64,000 nucleotides of DNA from Gnomoniopsis sp. IMI 355080 (Eukaryota; Ascomycota; Sordariomycetes; Diaporthales; Gnomoniaceae). Of this stretch, positions 44,803-56,328 are shown one piece after another. The stretch lies in assembly GCA_027946555.1 (NCBI GenBank), contig JAPEVC010000068.1:62001-126000 (forward strand). Reading direction: 5' to 3'. The notes beneath the pieces were generated by a model. The model was not told the origin of the DNA. It searched no databases and saw nothing but the letters and a program-made list of their open reading frames with translations. The position numbers and the translations under genes were made by a program. The stretch's first letter is position 1, and each line of letters begins with the position of its first letter.

Positions 44803-46356
44803 GGCCTTTGGCGGGAACTAGGAGGTAGGTGCAGTACTGTAACGGTAAAAGTAGTAATACTGGTACTGTCGGACCGCGTAAAAGTACAGTGATCTGCAGC
44901 AGAATCCCAGGAATAGGGAAGTCGGTGGCCTGTCCTTATCAAGCTAGCTTGGGTATTCCTGACCCCCCGTGCAGGCTGAAGTCGATCGCACTCTAGGCTC
45001 AACGCTCTCAATCTGGGTATGTCCAATGTCTGTGCGATGCGTCCTACCGACTGGATCTTGGCAAGTTTTGACAAGCTCCTCTCATTCGTGATACTATCTC
45101 ACCTAGGCAAGTATCATAGTACTCGATTCTATAACAGTAAGGTTCAAGCTCTGGGTGCTGGGACATACCGCCGGGCTTGACAGCCCTGCAGCCCTTACAG
45201 GCGGATTGGCTTTTCCCATAGCCTGATGGCCACCCCCGCCAACTCCATAATTAACCTGCATCGGCTCCACATGGTTTCAGACTACGCAGGGTTTCTATTT
45301 TGCAGCCTCTCAACTCGTGGCCTTTTCAACCCTTTTTCTACCTGTCGTTTGGTTCATTCGGAAAGGGGATGAAACGATACTGTAAAAGACGACCTCTCCG
45401 TGCCCTCTCGGCCACTCACTGTTAAACTGACTGTGGCGATGACGGGGGCTCTACAAGCACATCGCAAATCATCACCAAATCAACGCATCTCATTTACCAC
45501 ACACACACATACACACATACACATCTATCCCCTCCCTATCACCTACACCATACATGCGGTAAATTGTCCAATCTGCATACCAATGACCGGCACCTTCCCC
45601 GTACCACGAATCATTACTACTATGGCACTGGTACAGGGTCGACTGAACTATCTCACCCGCGCGTGCTCAACATCGTGAAAACCCTTTGCAGGCGCTGGCG
45701 ACAGAACCTTGCGCCATCAATTCTCCGGGGAAACCCTGCTCGGCCGAGCTTCCGTCTGCACGGGCCTTTCATACAGGGCCGCAGGGGTGCTCTGTACCAA
45801 GAGATCACAGCCGAGTTCTATGAATATCACCAATGTCCACTTTATCAACTCCGAGCCCATGATTGTGTGCAACGGATGATCCGTGGTTTCGCTTGGTTGG
45901 GACTCTGTCTACCCGGGTCATGAAAGGGCCTGTCAAACTTCCAAGCCTCAGTCTTGCCCTCCAAACCCGGTGGCTGAGGGCCGCCAGATCGTCCCTGGGT
46001 TGTCGGGTTCATCTTCAACGCCGGGCAATTTTGATGTCTGCATCGTGAATGCGGCCAGTCAACCGACGCCCGATGGAATCTTCGCCGACTGCCGATGCTG
46101 CAAGCGGAAGGCGTGGCTTTTTAGTCTTTTTACAGGGGTTCAATATCTGAAGACGCGTCTGCAAGCTTAAACGCAAATTAGCTGCCCTTTCCGGCCGCTG
46201 AGCCTCATGTGGCTTCATTGACTGGCGACGACTTTCCCATAAATGCGTGAGAGACATGATAGGCTCATGCATCTATCACGAGCAAATGAGCGCTGGCTGT
46301 CCTGGTCCTGAGACAATGATGAAGAGTCCAGCACAACAATGTAAACGTCTACGTCC

Positions 46357-48488
46357 CTACAGTTTAGCCGCCTTTTCTTTTTTGGCTTCTTCTCGCAGTA
46401 TCTTCCGCAAAATTTTGCCAGCTGGACTCCTTGGGATGACATCCACAAACAACACACCACCTCGCAGCTTTTTATAATGCGCAACCTTCCCTTCCACCCA
46501 TCTTGCTACCTCCTCGCGCGTGAGATCTTGAGTGGCGGGCACTACATATGCTCTGCAGGAACAGAGTCGCGGGCGTCAGCAGTGTAACCACATGGTAGCG
46601 ACATTTGGACATGACCACGTGTGACGGGCTGCCAGGATGCGTCCCAAGATCAGGGGCCACGCACAGCCTTGAAATCATTGCAAAGCATCCCCTGGGCAGT
46701 CGTAGGTGATTCTCACTGACCTTGGTACTTCAGTTCCATCCCCGTCAACACCAATCACAGCTGCGTCCGCAATTTTCGGGTTCGTCAGCAGCACTTCTTC
46801 AAGCTCAGCCGGAGCGACCTGCATGCCCTTGTACTTGATGAGTTCCTGCAAGATGTCAGCCCTGGCCACCAACTTTCTCGCCTGCTTGTCAATGTTTGCC
46901 ATGTGCGGCAGATGCTCGACTAGCAAGATCTCTTGGCGGACAGGGGCACGATTTACCTTCTTGCGATCAACAATATAAAGCATCCCATCCTTGAATTGCC
47001 CAATATCCCCCGTGCAAAACCAATCACCCACGAAACTTTCTCGATTCGCCTTATCATTCTTCCAATACCCCTTCGTGACCACGGGACCTCGCACCCAGAC
47101 TTCGCCGACCCCACCGACCTCCACATCCTTTCCCTCATCGTCCACGAGCCGCGCCTCGTGGTTTGCAACAAGATAACTCACGCTACCCGTGTGCTCGCCC
47201 TCGCCCGGATCCATCGCGGTAATTGCACCGCACGTCTCGGACAGGCCCCACACTTGCGTGAGCTTTGCCTTGCCCTTGCCCAGCTTGGCCTCGGCAGCGG
47301 CCTGCAAATCCGCGCCCAACGGCGCCGCGCCACTTACCGCCCCTTCTACTGTGTCGAAGTGGTCCGTTACGCCAGGGTGCTTCGCGATGGCCAGATAGAT
47401 GGGCGGGACCGAGAAGAAGTAGGTGATTTTGTACTTGCGCATGTATTCAAGGAATTTGAGAAAGTCGAACTTTGACATCCAATATGACGTTCCGCCTCGA
47501 TATGTTACCTGTGGCATCTATTAGTATTAATTTTCCCCGAGACTGCAGAACTGCAAAACAAAGAATGAACAGCACATTGTGACACATACATTGATAAAGT
47601 AACCCTGGACGCCTGCAATATGCGCTGCTGGAACGTGAGCTAGTGTGCGATATTGCACTCCAGGCTTTTCGCGCCGCATATACTCCTTGTCCAGCTCGAG
47701 TGTCAGAAATGATTCAGACACCATCATGCGGTGACTGATCCTGACGCCTTTGGGTAGCCCAGTGGTGCCACTGGAGAAGAGGATACAGACGATCGAATTC
47801 TCCAGCCTCGTCAAGTCCGTGATCCGCTCCCAGTCGAGCGTCCTGGTGGGTGAGACCTCCAGCCTCTTCCCCGTCGCCACGACCGTCAAATCCAACCCGC
47901 CAGCATCGCCGAGGTACAGCACCCGCTCCGGCGGATACTTGAGCTTGCGCATCGTTTCCTCAACCACGGCGCGGGTGTCGGCATTGCACACAATGACCTT
48001 TGGCTCGACCAGGCCGATGAGATAGGCCAGCTCCGAGGGCGTCGAGCCCGGGCTCGCGGCCGAGTACACCCCACTGGCGGCAATGGTGCTGAAGAAGAGC
48101 GTCTGCAGCATGTAGTGGCCCGTGGTCACGGCCAGGACATTGTCCGTGTCCGGGCCGTTGCGGCCAATGCCGTAGGCATGGCGAAGGACATGGGCTAATT
48201 GCTGCGTGAGCTGGATTGTGCTCGCTGTGGTGGTGTGCTTGGTTGGGTCGTCGGCGTCCGCGTGGAGGATGCTGTCTGGCTTGGCCTGGGTGAATTTTGA
48301 GTCTGTGGGAAGATAATCAGTTTCAGGGGAGTCAATTTCGTTTGTTTGCTTGTTTGCTTGGGTCGATCTAGGATGACGAACTCACCCAAGAGCAACGTGA
48401 GTATATCCATGTGAGGTATGTCTAAGTGCCTATCGGCCTTGTAAATGACCGTGCCATCTGGCTGGCGCTGCGTTATGCTCCTGCCCAT
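46357..48488 (-). CDS. Peroxisomal 4-coumarate:CoA ligase-like acyl-CoA synthetase
   Basis: Adenylates a carboxylic acid and transfers it to CoA. The ATG at 48488 begins MGRSITQRQPDGTVIYKADR, and the next exon begins DSKFTQAKPDSI. Core motifs of the ANL superfamily are the P-loop LFSSGTTGLPKGVRISH, VWGLSETCGAITAMDPGEGE, FCTGDIGQFKDGMLYIVDRK, ELIKYKGMQVAPAELEEVLL, and PRSPAGKILRKIL with the catalytic Lys. Introns were identified between FIN and VTYRGG, between DRKK and ELIKYKG (gtaaat...ttgcag), and after EVPR. The protein ends in AKL, a variant peroxisome targeting signal 1. Fungal 4CL-like enzymes of this kind act on aromatic or fatty acids in beta-oxidation or secondary metabolism; the substrate here is unknown. 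The nearby P450 and BVMO are too far away to imply a cluster. Confidence 0.9.
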
Positions 48489-51051
48489 TGCGACAGTCTG
48501 TCTCACTAAGGCTTTGATTTGGATCGGAGGCGTAGATCTACAATTTACAAGTCCTCAGGATGCGGTCCACAGAGCTCCACCCGTTCGGGGTACCACGGCA
48601 AGATTGTGAGCAACAACGGCGTCTTAGCTAGTGCACCACTAGGATGTGATGCAAATCAAGTGTGAAGAAGCTTGAGTCAAGGTCGATATGTTCATATCGC
48701 CACGAGGACAGAAGTGTACATGCTCGTCACTCCAATCTTAAAAGGACATAATGTACTAGAAGCAGCCCTCCCCCGCAGTGCCATTTCATTCTACCGAGGC
48801 ACTCCGTGCCCGGTCTAAATATATACTTCCCACTTTCAATTCATCAAACCGGTAGGATAATTGTAAACGGAACCTGGTTTTTTGTTCCAGATAGCATCGT
48901 CGTGAAGAGGTGGTTGGCCGGCCAGTTGCTGGTCAGATAGTTAGGGTGCATCTTCAGCCCTACCTGAGCAATTAGTGCCCACTACTATGTACATGAAGCG
49001 GCCACACCCCACCGCACAAGGTCTGGGACATTGTACAGCGGCATACCTAAGTAGAAAGGATGCTGCTGTCTGATGCTTGTATTACAATTCTATGATGGCA
49101 CAGAATCATCGGCTATATCGCGACTGTCGGATTTATCTGAGCTTTGACACCGGCGTAGGGGAGGTCTTGTGTCGTGGCCAGCAACAAGCCTCTCTGCCTC
49201 TCCTCTTAGTGAGGCTCGCGGGGACCACAAGGGCAGGGGATTGCCAGCGTCCCCTCCGCTGTGGGGAGGGGATGGCCTCGGTTCGGTAGCCAAGAAACTG
49301 GGGTATCCCTGCTCATCAAGCCGCCTTGAACGACATTTCTTCAACATTCGGCCGGCTTCTTCATACATAGAGGAGAGTCTGACTGAACAAACTGTATCGT
49401 AGGAATCAGGGAATAGATCCATCGGCTGCTAATTCTTTGTGCTTTGTACAGTACCTAGAAGAAGACTCCGAACCACGCCTGATGCGTCACCCCTGATCCG
49501 ACGCCTCGGCATAACACAATGCAGACCAAGCAACCCAGCCTGCGCTACAAGCTACTGACCCGCGACACTGGCATTGAAGCTTCTAGGTCCGATTCAAATG
49601 AAGCTTTCGCTTCTGGGATAAGGAAGGACTGGCGTATTCCTCATTGGCGAGATCATGCTCCAGATCCGGACACGCGGCTCCAAGCCCCGCTCCGACGAAA
49701 CATGGAATTTAGCATGAGAATCTGTCATTTTTATCGGCCGATCGGCCAAGTGACGGTGCTACCTAGGTAAGTTCAGTACCGAAGAGGCGTTGAAAAGTGT
49801 GGCTTGAACTCTAGCCTCATCCTACGATCCAAGGATCTCGGACTTGGGGACGCGTGAACCTGGGTGACAGCAATCCTCCCTCCCAACATGCCTTGATACC
49901 AGAACGCCCGAGCGAGCTTCATAGTCCAACGCTAAACTTAAAATCAAGATGGAAATGGCCAGCCCTTGAGAAAACCCTTGAAAACTGGTGGGGCAGTCAG
50001 GGCGTCCCCCAATTCTCTGCGAGTCCTTCACGCGCTTAGTATATATGACCATAGCAAGACCAAGGGCTACAACTTTGACCATTTGTATTCCAGAGACTCT
50101 TCTGACAATAATATTAGAACTTCCAGTGAACTTGTACGCCGGGAAAACTATGGCTTCGATGGTCTTCGCATCTGCAAGCACCCATGGATGCCCTCGTTGA
50201 TGCTCGCACGAGCATTGCCAAACGATGACGCGTTCAACTCCTTTCAACATGGCTTTCGAAGGGCAATTGTTTGCTGTAATAGTATCAAGTTAGGTATTAT
50301 TCGTTCTTGTATACACTAATTTCCTTGTATTGCAGACGATGAGAACATAACGATGACTACGAAAGGGCCTTCAAACGTGGTAAACTCTGTGGTGAAACAG
50401 CTGCATGGCCAGACACCACTGGAGCAAACACCCCCATGATTCATCCGTGTAGTATCCTCTAAAGTTCTGAAGTTACCAGTCCTCAAACAGCGGGTCATGG
50501 CCGAGGACAGTCTATCACATCTTGTTCTAGAGTACCCGGCCGTTGTTTCCTGACAGAGACCTTGTCAGGCCACATATCGTAATGGATGAGACGTTGTGAG
50601 ATTATAGACGGCTATATGCATAAGCGAATAAGGCGCTAATACTTAGGCTACATTTGTCACTCCCCAGTCGCATGTCACTCACGATAGTAGGCTGTGCCTC
50701 AGAACCGTTACGGAGGTCATTCGTTCGGTAGCCAAGCTTTTGGAAAGCAGTGGCACCAAGGACGATCTTTGGTTCGATAATCATTATTGTGTGGTGACAT
50801 CGCCTGTTCTAATAGGGAAAATAAATGTGCAGAGCACGTGCGTATGTAATGCTGACAGGCCATTATCCATGACTGCATATGGCTGTTGTAGTGGTGCGAC
50901 CCGGATTATACCCAGTCAATTATAACCGCTTTCCTCCACTGTTTCCTCATCGTCTTCCTTCATTCTAATTGTGTCTCAAAATCCCTTTACTTCTTCTTTT
51001 CTCAGAACATAGCTTGCCCTTTTACTTGTCGCAGTGCTGCGGTAGCTAGGC
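48489..51051. other. Intergenic region, 2.6 kb
   Basis: Contains one exact TACCTAGGTA (49760). Frames near 49966-50320 and 50316-50498 show short stretches that look coding but carry no motif and are broken, so I list no gene. Confidence 0.5.
49760..49769. repeat. TACCTAGGTA palindrome, copy 4
   Basis: Exact copy in the intergenic region upstream of the monooxygenase gene. Confidence 0.8.
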
Positions 51052-53084
51052 ATGGTTCCGATCAATGACAAGCTCACAGAGCTTGACGTCTTGATCGTTG
51101 GAGCAGGGTTTGGTGGAATCTACCAACTCAAACTGCTCCGAGACCAGGGCTTCAAAGTAAAGCTGGTGGAGAAGGGTAGTGACTTTGGTGGAGTATGGTA
51201 CTGGAACAGGTCAGTAGAGTTCCGCAGCCATAGCATGCCTGCCCTTCAATGTCGAGTTAAGGGGCTGAACATTGTTCACAACAGATACCCGGGCGCGCGC
51301 GTTGATAGTCCTACACCTTTCTATGAGTATGATGACCCAGAAATCTGGAGTCACTGGACATGGAAACAAAAGTTTCCGGGATCGGACGAGATCAGAGCAT
51401 ATTTCGCTTACGTTGCTGAGAAGTGAGTATCGGCTGCTATATTCCGACAAATGTAGCTCGGGATTAATGTACTTTCTGAAATTCAGGTGGGACATTCGCA
51501 AATACACATCATTTGACGTTTCTGTCCAGGCAGCTACCTGGAGCGTGGAAGAATCGAGATGGACGATCAGGACTGAAGGAGGAGAGACCTTCAAGGCTAA
51601 GTACTTCCTATTGAGCACAGGTTTCGCCGCCAAACGTTACATACCCGACTGGAAAGGAATCGATACTTTCAAGGGAAATTTTCTTCATCCTTCATACTGG
51701 CCTCAGAAAGAGCTCGATCTACAGGGCAAACGTATAGCAGTTATTGGCACGGGCTCCACCGGCATTCAGCTCGCCCAAGATCTCGCCCCAATTGCGGGAA
51801 ACCTAGTTGTGTTCCAGCGCACACCCAATACATCGCTTCCTATGGGACAGATCAACTTCACTAATGGCGATCAGTCCTTTCCCCGCCAGCAGTACCCCGA
51901 GATCTTCCGCGGCCGAACGAGCAGCTTTGCAGGTTTCGACTTCAACTTCCTAGATCGTGATACGTTTGAGGACTCACCTGACGCGCGTCAAGAAGTCTAT
52001 CAACGACTCTGGGAGAAAGGAGACTTCAAGTTCTGGCTTGGAACTTACAGAGACATGCTATTTTCGAAGAGCGCCAATGATGAAGCTTATCGCTTCTGGC
52101 GGGAAAAGACCCGTGCTAGAATTCAGGACCCGCGGTGCCGTGATTTGCTTGCGCCGATGGAGCCGCCTTACGCTTTCGGGACGAAACGTATATCTCTGGA
52201 GACCCATTACTTTGAGATATACAATCAGGACCATGTCCAGCTCGTTGATGTCAATGAGACTCCAATCGAGGAGCTCACGGAGGTGGGCATCAAGACAACG
52301 GAAAAAGAGTGGGAATTCGACTTCATTGTATGCGCTACCGGTTATGATGCCGTTACGGGTGGCCTCGCGCAAATCGATATTCGTGGCACGTCCGAGGAAT
52401 CCTTGAAAGACCACTGGAAGAACGGTACTTATACTTATCTTGGTATGGCCTGCTCGGGCTTTCCAAACATGTTCTTGTAAGTGTAGCCACCTGCAAACCC
52501 TTGTAACTATCCTATTCCCTCTCAAAGTCATGCCTTGCCTTCCAGTTCATTTGTCTCAAATTCCATATTCCCAATGCTTCCTGAACATATCATGCAACTA
52601 CTATCGTAGAATTCTCATGAACGGCAATTTGCTTTGACAAAATGTTGCTGACACTCGACCGTCAACAGCACATACGGTCCACAGGCTCCAACAGCTTTCT
52701 GCAATGGGCCAACGTGCACCCAAGTTCAAGGTGATTGGATTGCTGGTGTGATAAAGTACATGAATTCGAAAGGTTTGCAATCCATTGAAGCCGAAAGGGC
52801 TAGTGAAGAGGAATGGAGGCAGACTGTCCTAGCCATCGCAGACTCTAGCCTCATCCCAAAGACCAAATCAGTAAGTCCCTGTATTCAGCCTTAGGAGAAC
52901 CGACCCTTATTCTCTCTCTGTTTAAGTGAAAATGAAGTACTAATAGATACAGTGGTACATGGGAGACAACATTCCCGGCAAGCCAAGAGAGCTATACATT
53001 TACTTAGGTGGTGTTCCTACGTATCATAAGACGCTGAATGACTTGGCCATGAATGATTACTCTGGATTTAAGTTGAAATATTGA
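51052..53084 (+). CDS. Type I Baeyer-Villiger-type flavin monooxygenase
   Basis: FAD/NADPH enzyme that inserts oxygen next to a ketone or oxidises a heteroatom. Five exons (51052-51209, 51285-51422, 51487-52476, 52669-52870, 52953-53084) sum to 539 residues, frame checked. The first Rossmann motif is VLIVGAGFGGIYQLKLL, and the substrate entry region is GSDFGGVWYWNRYPGARVDS. The BVMO fingerprint FxGxxxHxxxWP is exact (FKGNFLHPSYWP), and the second Rossmann motif is IAVIGTGSTGIQLAQDL. The conserved ATG motif (DFIVCATGYDAVTGG) and the C-terminal WYMGDNIPGK are also present. The chosen ATG follows a pyrimidine-rich leader. It shows the cyclohexanone/steroid-monooxygenase-like architecture; substrate specificity cannot be read from the sequence. 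Confidence 0.93.
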
Positions 53085-53326
53085 AAAAAAAATAGCCTTC
53101 ATCGGAGGAATAACCTAGGACGTTTTTTCATCCTCATCGAGCTTCAAGTAGTCTCTTTTTAGTCTAAAAAATCACACTCGTGGGTTCTGCAACTTGTGCA
53201 GCTGGCTACATATCCTAGTGACCACGACAAACGACATCCAAAAGCTGAGACAAATAATCTTATGCATTAAGCAACACTAAACACTCCATTACTGCAACTT
53301 TTTGCTGCACGCATTGAGTCGATACC

Positions 53327-54176
53327 TTAGCTAGCAACGTTTGCCACCTCCTGATGTCCCCTTTGTCCTAGAACTATCTCCAAATCAAAATTGTGGGCAT
53401 TACCAGCCTGGTCGAAAGCAGGACTGATGACTATCTGTACAGCAGCCAGTTCTTCGTCCGAATCTGCCATTGGGAACTCACGAAGTAGGCCAATCGCAGA
53501 TCTGACGAGCTTAGAATGTGTGCACGCAAGGTTCCACGCCTCCGCGTGGTGACTGAAATCTGCAGTTTTGGGAGCGTTCAGGATGATGTCGTCAAAGGGT
53601 CGCTCGATGAGCCGACTGTAGCCGACGTCCATCAACGGTGCAATGCGCTCCCGGATGATTGCTCTTGTGAAATTCTCGGTCACATTTTGAAAAAGGATCC
53701 TGCGGAGCTGCCGGAGATTTCGGCCTACTGGATCTGTCCAGAAGGCCGCAAGCATTTGGCGCAGTCTTGGCCTCTGGTTGTCGCCTCGCACGTCGGCTGT
53801 CATGTCGACGAAATTGACGAACAGCGTGGTAGACGCGTATTCGCCGTCACTGGCAACGGCGAGGATGGCCAGATATCCCAGGCACTGAGGCTGCTTAATG
53901 ATGTACTTGGCCAGTCCTTCATGAGCAGGTGTGTACCGCCGTGCTTCATAGCCAAGTTCTTTGAGCGAAGGCGGTTTCCTGACTTGCTGGTTTCCCTGAG
54001 GGGCCATCTGCACCAGATACGAGCCGGTATGATCTGGTTGGAATTGAGTAACGTGACCAGGATTCTGAGGTTTCCTGCCGCGGCTTTGGTCTACAGATTG
54101 AAGGTGGTTAGAACGAACGACTAAGGGTGGTCGATCACCTATATGGCGTTGTGAAGTAGAACGTACCGCAGCCCAT
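53327..54176 (-). CDS. Uncharacterised protein with predicted N-myristoylation/palmitoylation signal
   Basis: A 10-nt first coding exon (54176-54167) encodes MGC plus one base and is spliced by a 76-nt intron (gtacgt...ctgtag) to 54090-53327. The result is 257 residues starting MGCDQSRGRKPQNPG, with the frame checked. Gly2, Cys3 and Ser6 form a classical dual-acylation signal for N-myristoylation and palmitoylation, implying membrane attachment. The body contains a hydrophobic helix (CLGYLAILAVASDGEYASTT), a basic region (RLRQMLAAFWTDPVGRNLRQ) and several Arg-rich amphipathic helices. It overlaps no other gene and is convergent with the monooxygenase gene (242 nt between stops). Homologous hypothetical proteins probably exist in related fungi, but I do not recognise a family. 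If the splice is wrong, the fallback is a later internal Met. Confidence 0.6.
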
Positions 54177-55098
54177 ATTTGGATCTTGTACCGTGCCAAG
54201 TTGTGCGATTATGTTCCACTTATGTAAGCTCAGAAGCGAACAAAATCTGAATCAATTTTTGACAGCTTCAATAAGAACTTTATCGGCCAAGTCTGATGTT
54301 GTACAAGTGTTCAGAAAGTGCAGAGTATAGATTATTGAAGGGTGTAGCAACAAGGCCATGAGCATACAACGACTCTTGGGATTCAAGCAGAAAACACATC
54401 GCTACGCATATATTATGCGAAAAAGACTCATGAATTTCAATTTGTTGTATCTTCCAACAGGTATCATCAGCGTATCGTCATCTTGTCCGCATATCCCGAG
54501 GTCGCATGTTGTACCACACTCACCCAATCGCTCTCTCGAAGAGGAAGAAAACAATAAAACCAAAGATAAAAAACACATCAAATGCCCGGTTTCTCTTGAT
54601 ATAGCCCCATGGTCAATACCTACATTGCTGCATTAGTGGAGAAACGCATTTAAGGCGTGTTCTTTGTCGCACCACATCTCATCCTGCTCTCATAGCGGAC
54701 ATGACGCCCAGAAGAAGAAAGTCCATGTCCAGCACGATCGCGAAGAGTACCGATGTCGAAAATTTGACACTGTGAAACCATGCTTTCAAATTCACTTGAC
54801 CGCAGCACGAAGGCGAAAGTGTCCGTGTACGATTTTGCCTACGAAAACGGAACGCAAGTTGGTCACAATCCATAGGTAGATGACGAGTCTCGGGTTATCA
54901 CATATACAGGTATCTGTTGTAATACAAGTTGCAATCTCAATTAGCACAGCAGCCCTTGGCGTCGAATTGCTGAATGTATCCCATGAAAACTTCTGATTAA
55001 TTCCCCTATCAACAAAGGCAAGCGTATTCCTTTTCACATTCCAATCTAGCCTCTAGCTCGAGGCAGGCCTTGGGAACCCGACGTGTTTTGTCGTGCTA
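54177..55098. other. Intergenic
   Basis: About 0.9 kb. No feature recognised beyond AT-rich patches near 54550. Confidence 0.6.
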
Positions 55099-56328
55099 TC
55101 AATTCCATTCAAGTACGCGACCCCTGATGGCCTTGTCGTGTTCGCATACAGCAATGAGCTGAGTATCACTCAGCCTAAATATACCGGGCCAGAGTGATGT
55201 GTTTGGGAACGCGTCTTGTGGAGTGCGCCACTGTATGTTGCCGTCCAGCAGCGGGCCCCCAAATATGATCTTGACAGTGGCCTTCCAGGGCCACTTTCTC
55301 GCCTCCACATCCATATCGGTCATGAAAACCACCGCCAAGCCACCGTTGGCGAAAGCCTCGATCTGGGGCGCCCCAGCATTCGTCCCTTCCGGTGTCCCAT
55401 CAAACACAACTTGACGATGGCCCCAGGTTTTACCGTCATCATAAGACACCACTGCTTCGAGCGAGAAAATCCTGCCACGTCTGGTTGTTTCAAAGATCAT
55501 GACTAATGCAGGTCGTCCCCGATCTGTGGTAGTCGCGATGCCCGTCATGCCGTCCCTCAGCATTTCATCGCCGCCAGTGACGGTTTTCGGAGCAGACCAC
55601 GTCTTTCCCTGATCATACGACACCCGCATGATAGAGTCCTGGTCCTTGGGCTCCAGCTCCTGAGAATATGTCATCTGTATTTCCCCTTCCCCCCCGATGC
55701 GCATGAAGGGCTCCCAAAAGCCCATCGGTGCAGGCTTCTCCGCTGCCTGCGACACGTACTGCCACGTGCGACCGCCATCGAGCGATTCACAGACGGTGAT
55801 ACGAAAGTATGTAAGATGGCGATTTGCCTTGGGATCGACGACGTCGTGATTGCGAAAGGCTGCGAGAATCCTGGACTGGGGCTCATTTTTCGAAGCGGGG
55901 ACCTCGACCAGGAACAGATTGCCACAGTCGCCGTCGCATCGAGTGACCTCCCCCCAAGGCTCGAATGTCTTGCCGTTGTCGACGCTGCGCTTGACGGTGA
56001 GGATGCGTGTCGGGGCCTCGAGGCGCGTGAAGGCCAGCAGTATGGAACCGTCTGCTAGGCGGGTCAGGCGCGGATATGTGGCCGGTGCGTCATGGAACAC
56101 ATGCTCCTCGGCCAAGACCCGGCCCGTAGTGTGGAGAATGTCCAGAGGCTCCGAGGCGAGTGGCGGGCCCGGGCCGGAAGCTTGTCCGGGCGGGTTGTTG
56201 AGGCCGAGTTTGTCCGTCAACTGCGGTTTGGGTTGCGAGGGTGTCGCCGTCCGGTAAAGGCCCAAGAAAAGAAAAAGAAATAAGGCTGCGGAGAGTATCC
56301 CTATTGCCCTTCTACTTGCGAAAGCCAT
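55099..56328 (-). CDS. BNR/Asp-box (sialidase-like fold) type II membrane protein
   Basis: Single exon, 409 residues. An N-terminal signal-anchor (RRAIGILSAALFLFLFLGLY) is followed by a Pro/Gly linker. The beta-propeller carries four Asp-box repeats of form S-x-D-x-G-x-T-W/F: SVDNGKTFEPW, SLDGGRTWQYV, SYDQGKTWSAP and SYDDGKTWGHR. Other features are a YPRLTRLADGSILLAFTR start and a WPGIFRLSDTQLIAVCEHD end. This arrangement matches fungal GH93/sialidase-superfamily proteins, which includes exo-arabinanases; the exact activity is unknown. The ATG of MAFASRR is chosen because the longer frame starts at TTG. With no cleavable signal peptide it is probably Golgi/plasma-membrane bound with the propeller outside. 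Confidence 0.82.
   Translation of the reverse strand: MAFASRRAIGILSAALFLFLFLGLYRTATPSQPKPQLTDKLGLNNPPGQASGPGPPLASEPLDILHTTGRVLAEEHVFHDAPATYPRLTRLADGSILLAFTRLEAPTRILTVKRSVDNGKTFEPWGEVTRCDGDCGNLFLVEVPASKNEPQSRILAAFRNHDVVDPKANRHLTYFRITVCESLDGGRTWQYVSQAAEKPAPMGFWEPFMRIGGEGEIQMTYSQELEPKDQDSIMRVSYDQGKTWSAPKTVTGGDEMLRDGMTGIATTTDRGRPALVMIFETTRRGRIFSLEAVVSYDDGKTWGHRQVVFDGTPEGTNAGAPQIEAFANGGLAVVFMTDMDVEARKWPWKATVKIIFGGPLLDGNIQWRTPQDAFPNTSLWPGIFRLSDTQLIAVCEHDKAIRGRVLEWN

Larger units (their letters stand above)
43657..46356. other. Intergenic region with palindrome and poly-T
   Basis: About 2.7 kb. It holds one exact TACCTAGGTA (44682) and a 21-nt T tract (44782-44802). A plus-strand stretch at 45560-46170 has mid-length frames in several registers, broken by stops, with no motif. 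Confidence 0.5.

Noticed and set aside
45560..46170. Plus-strand frame with TLLGRASVC... and PGNFDVCIVNAASQ
   Set aside because: Interrupted by stops and without start, splice sites or recognised domain.
13191..53084. Secondary-metabolite gene cluster formed by P450, 4CL-like ligase and BVMO
   Set aside because: The three genes lie 30-40 kb apart with housekeeping genes between them and no PKS, NRPS or terpene synthase.
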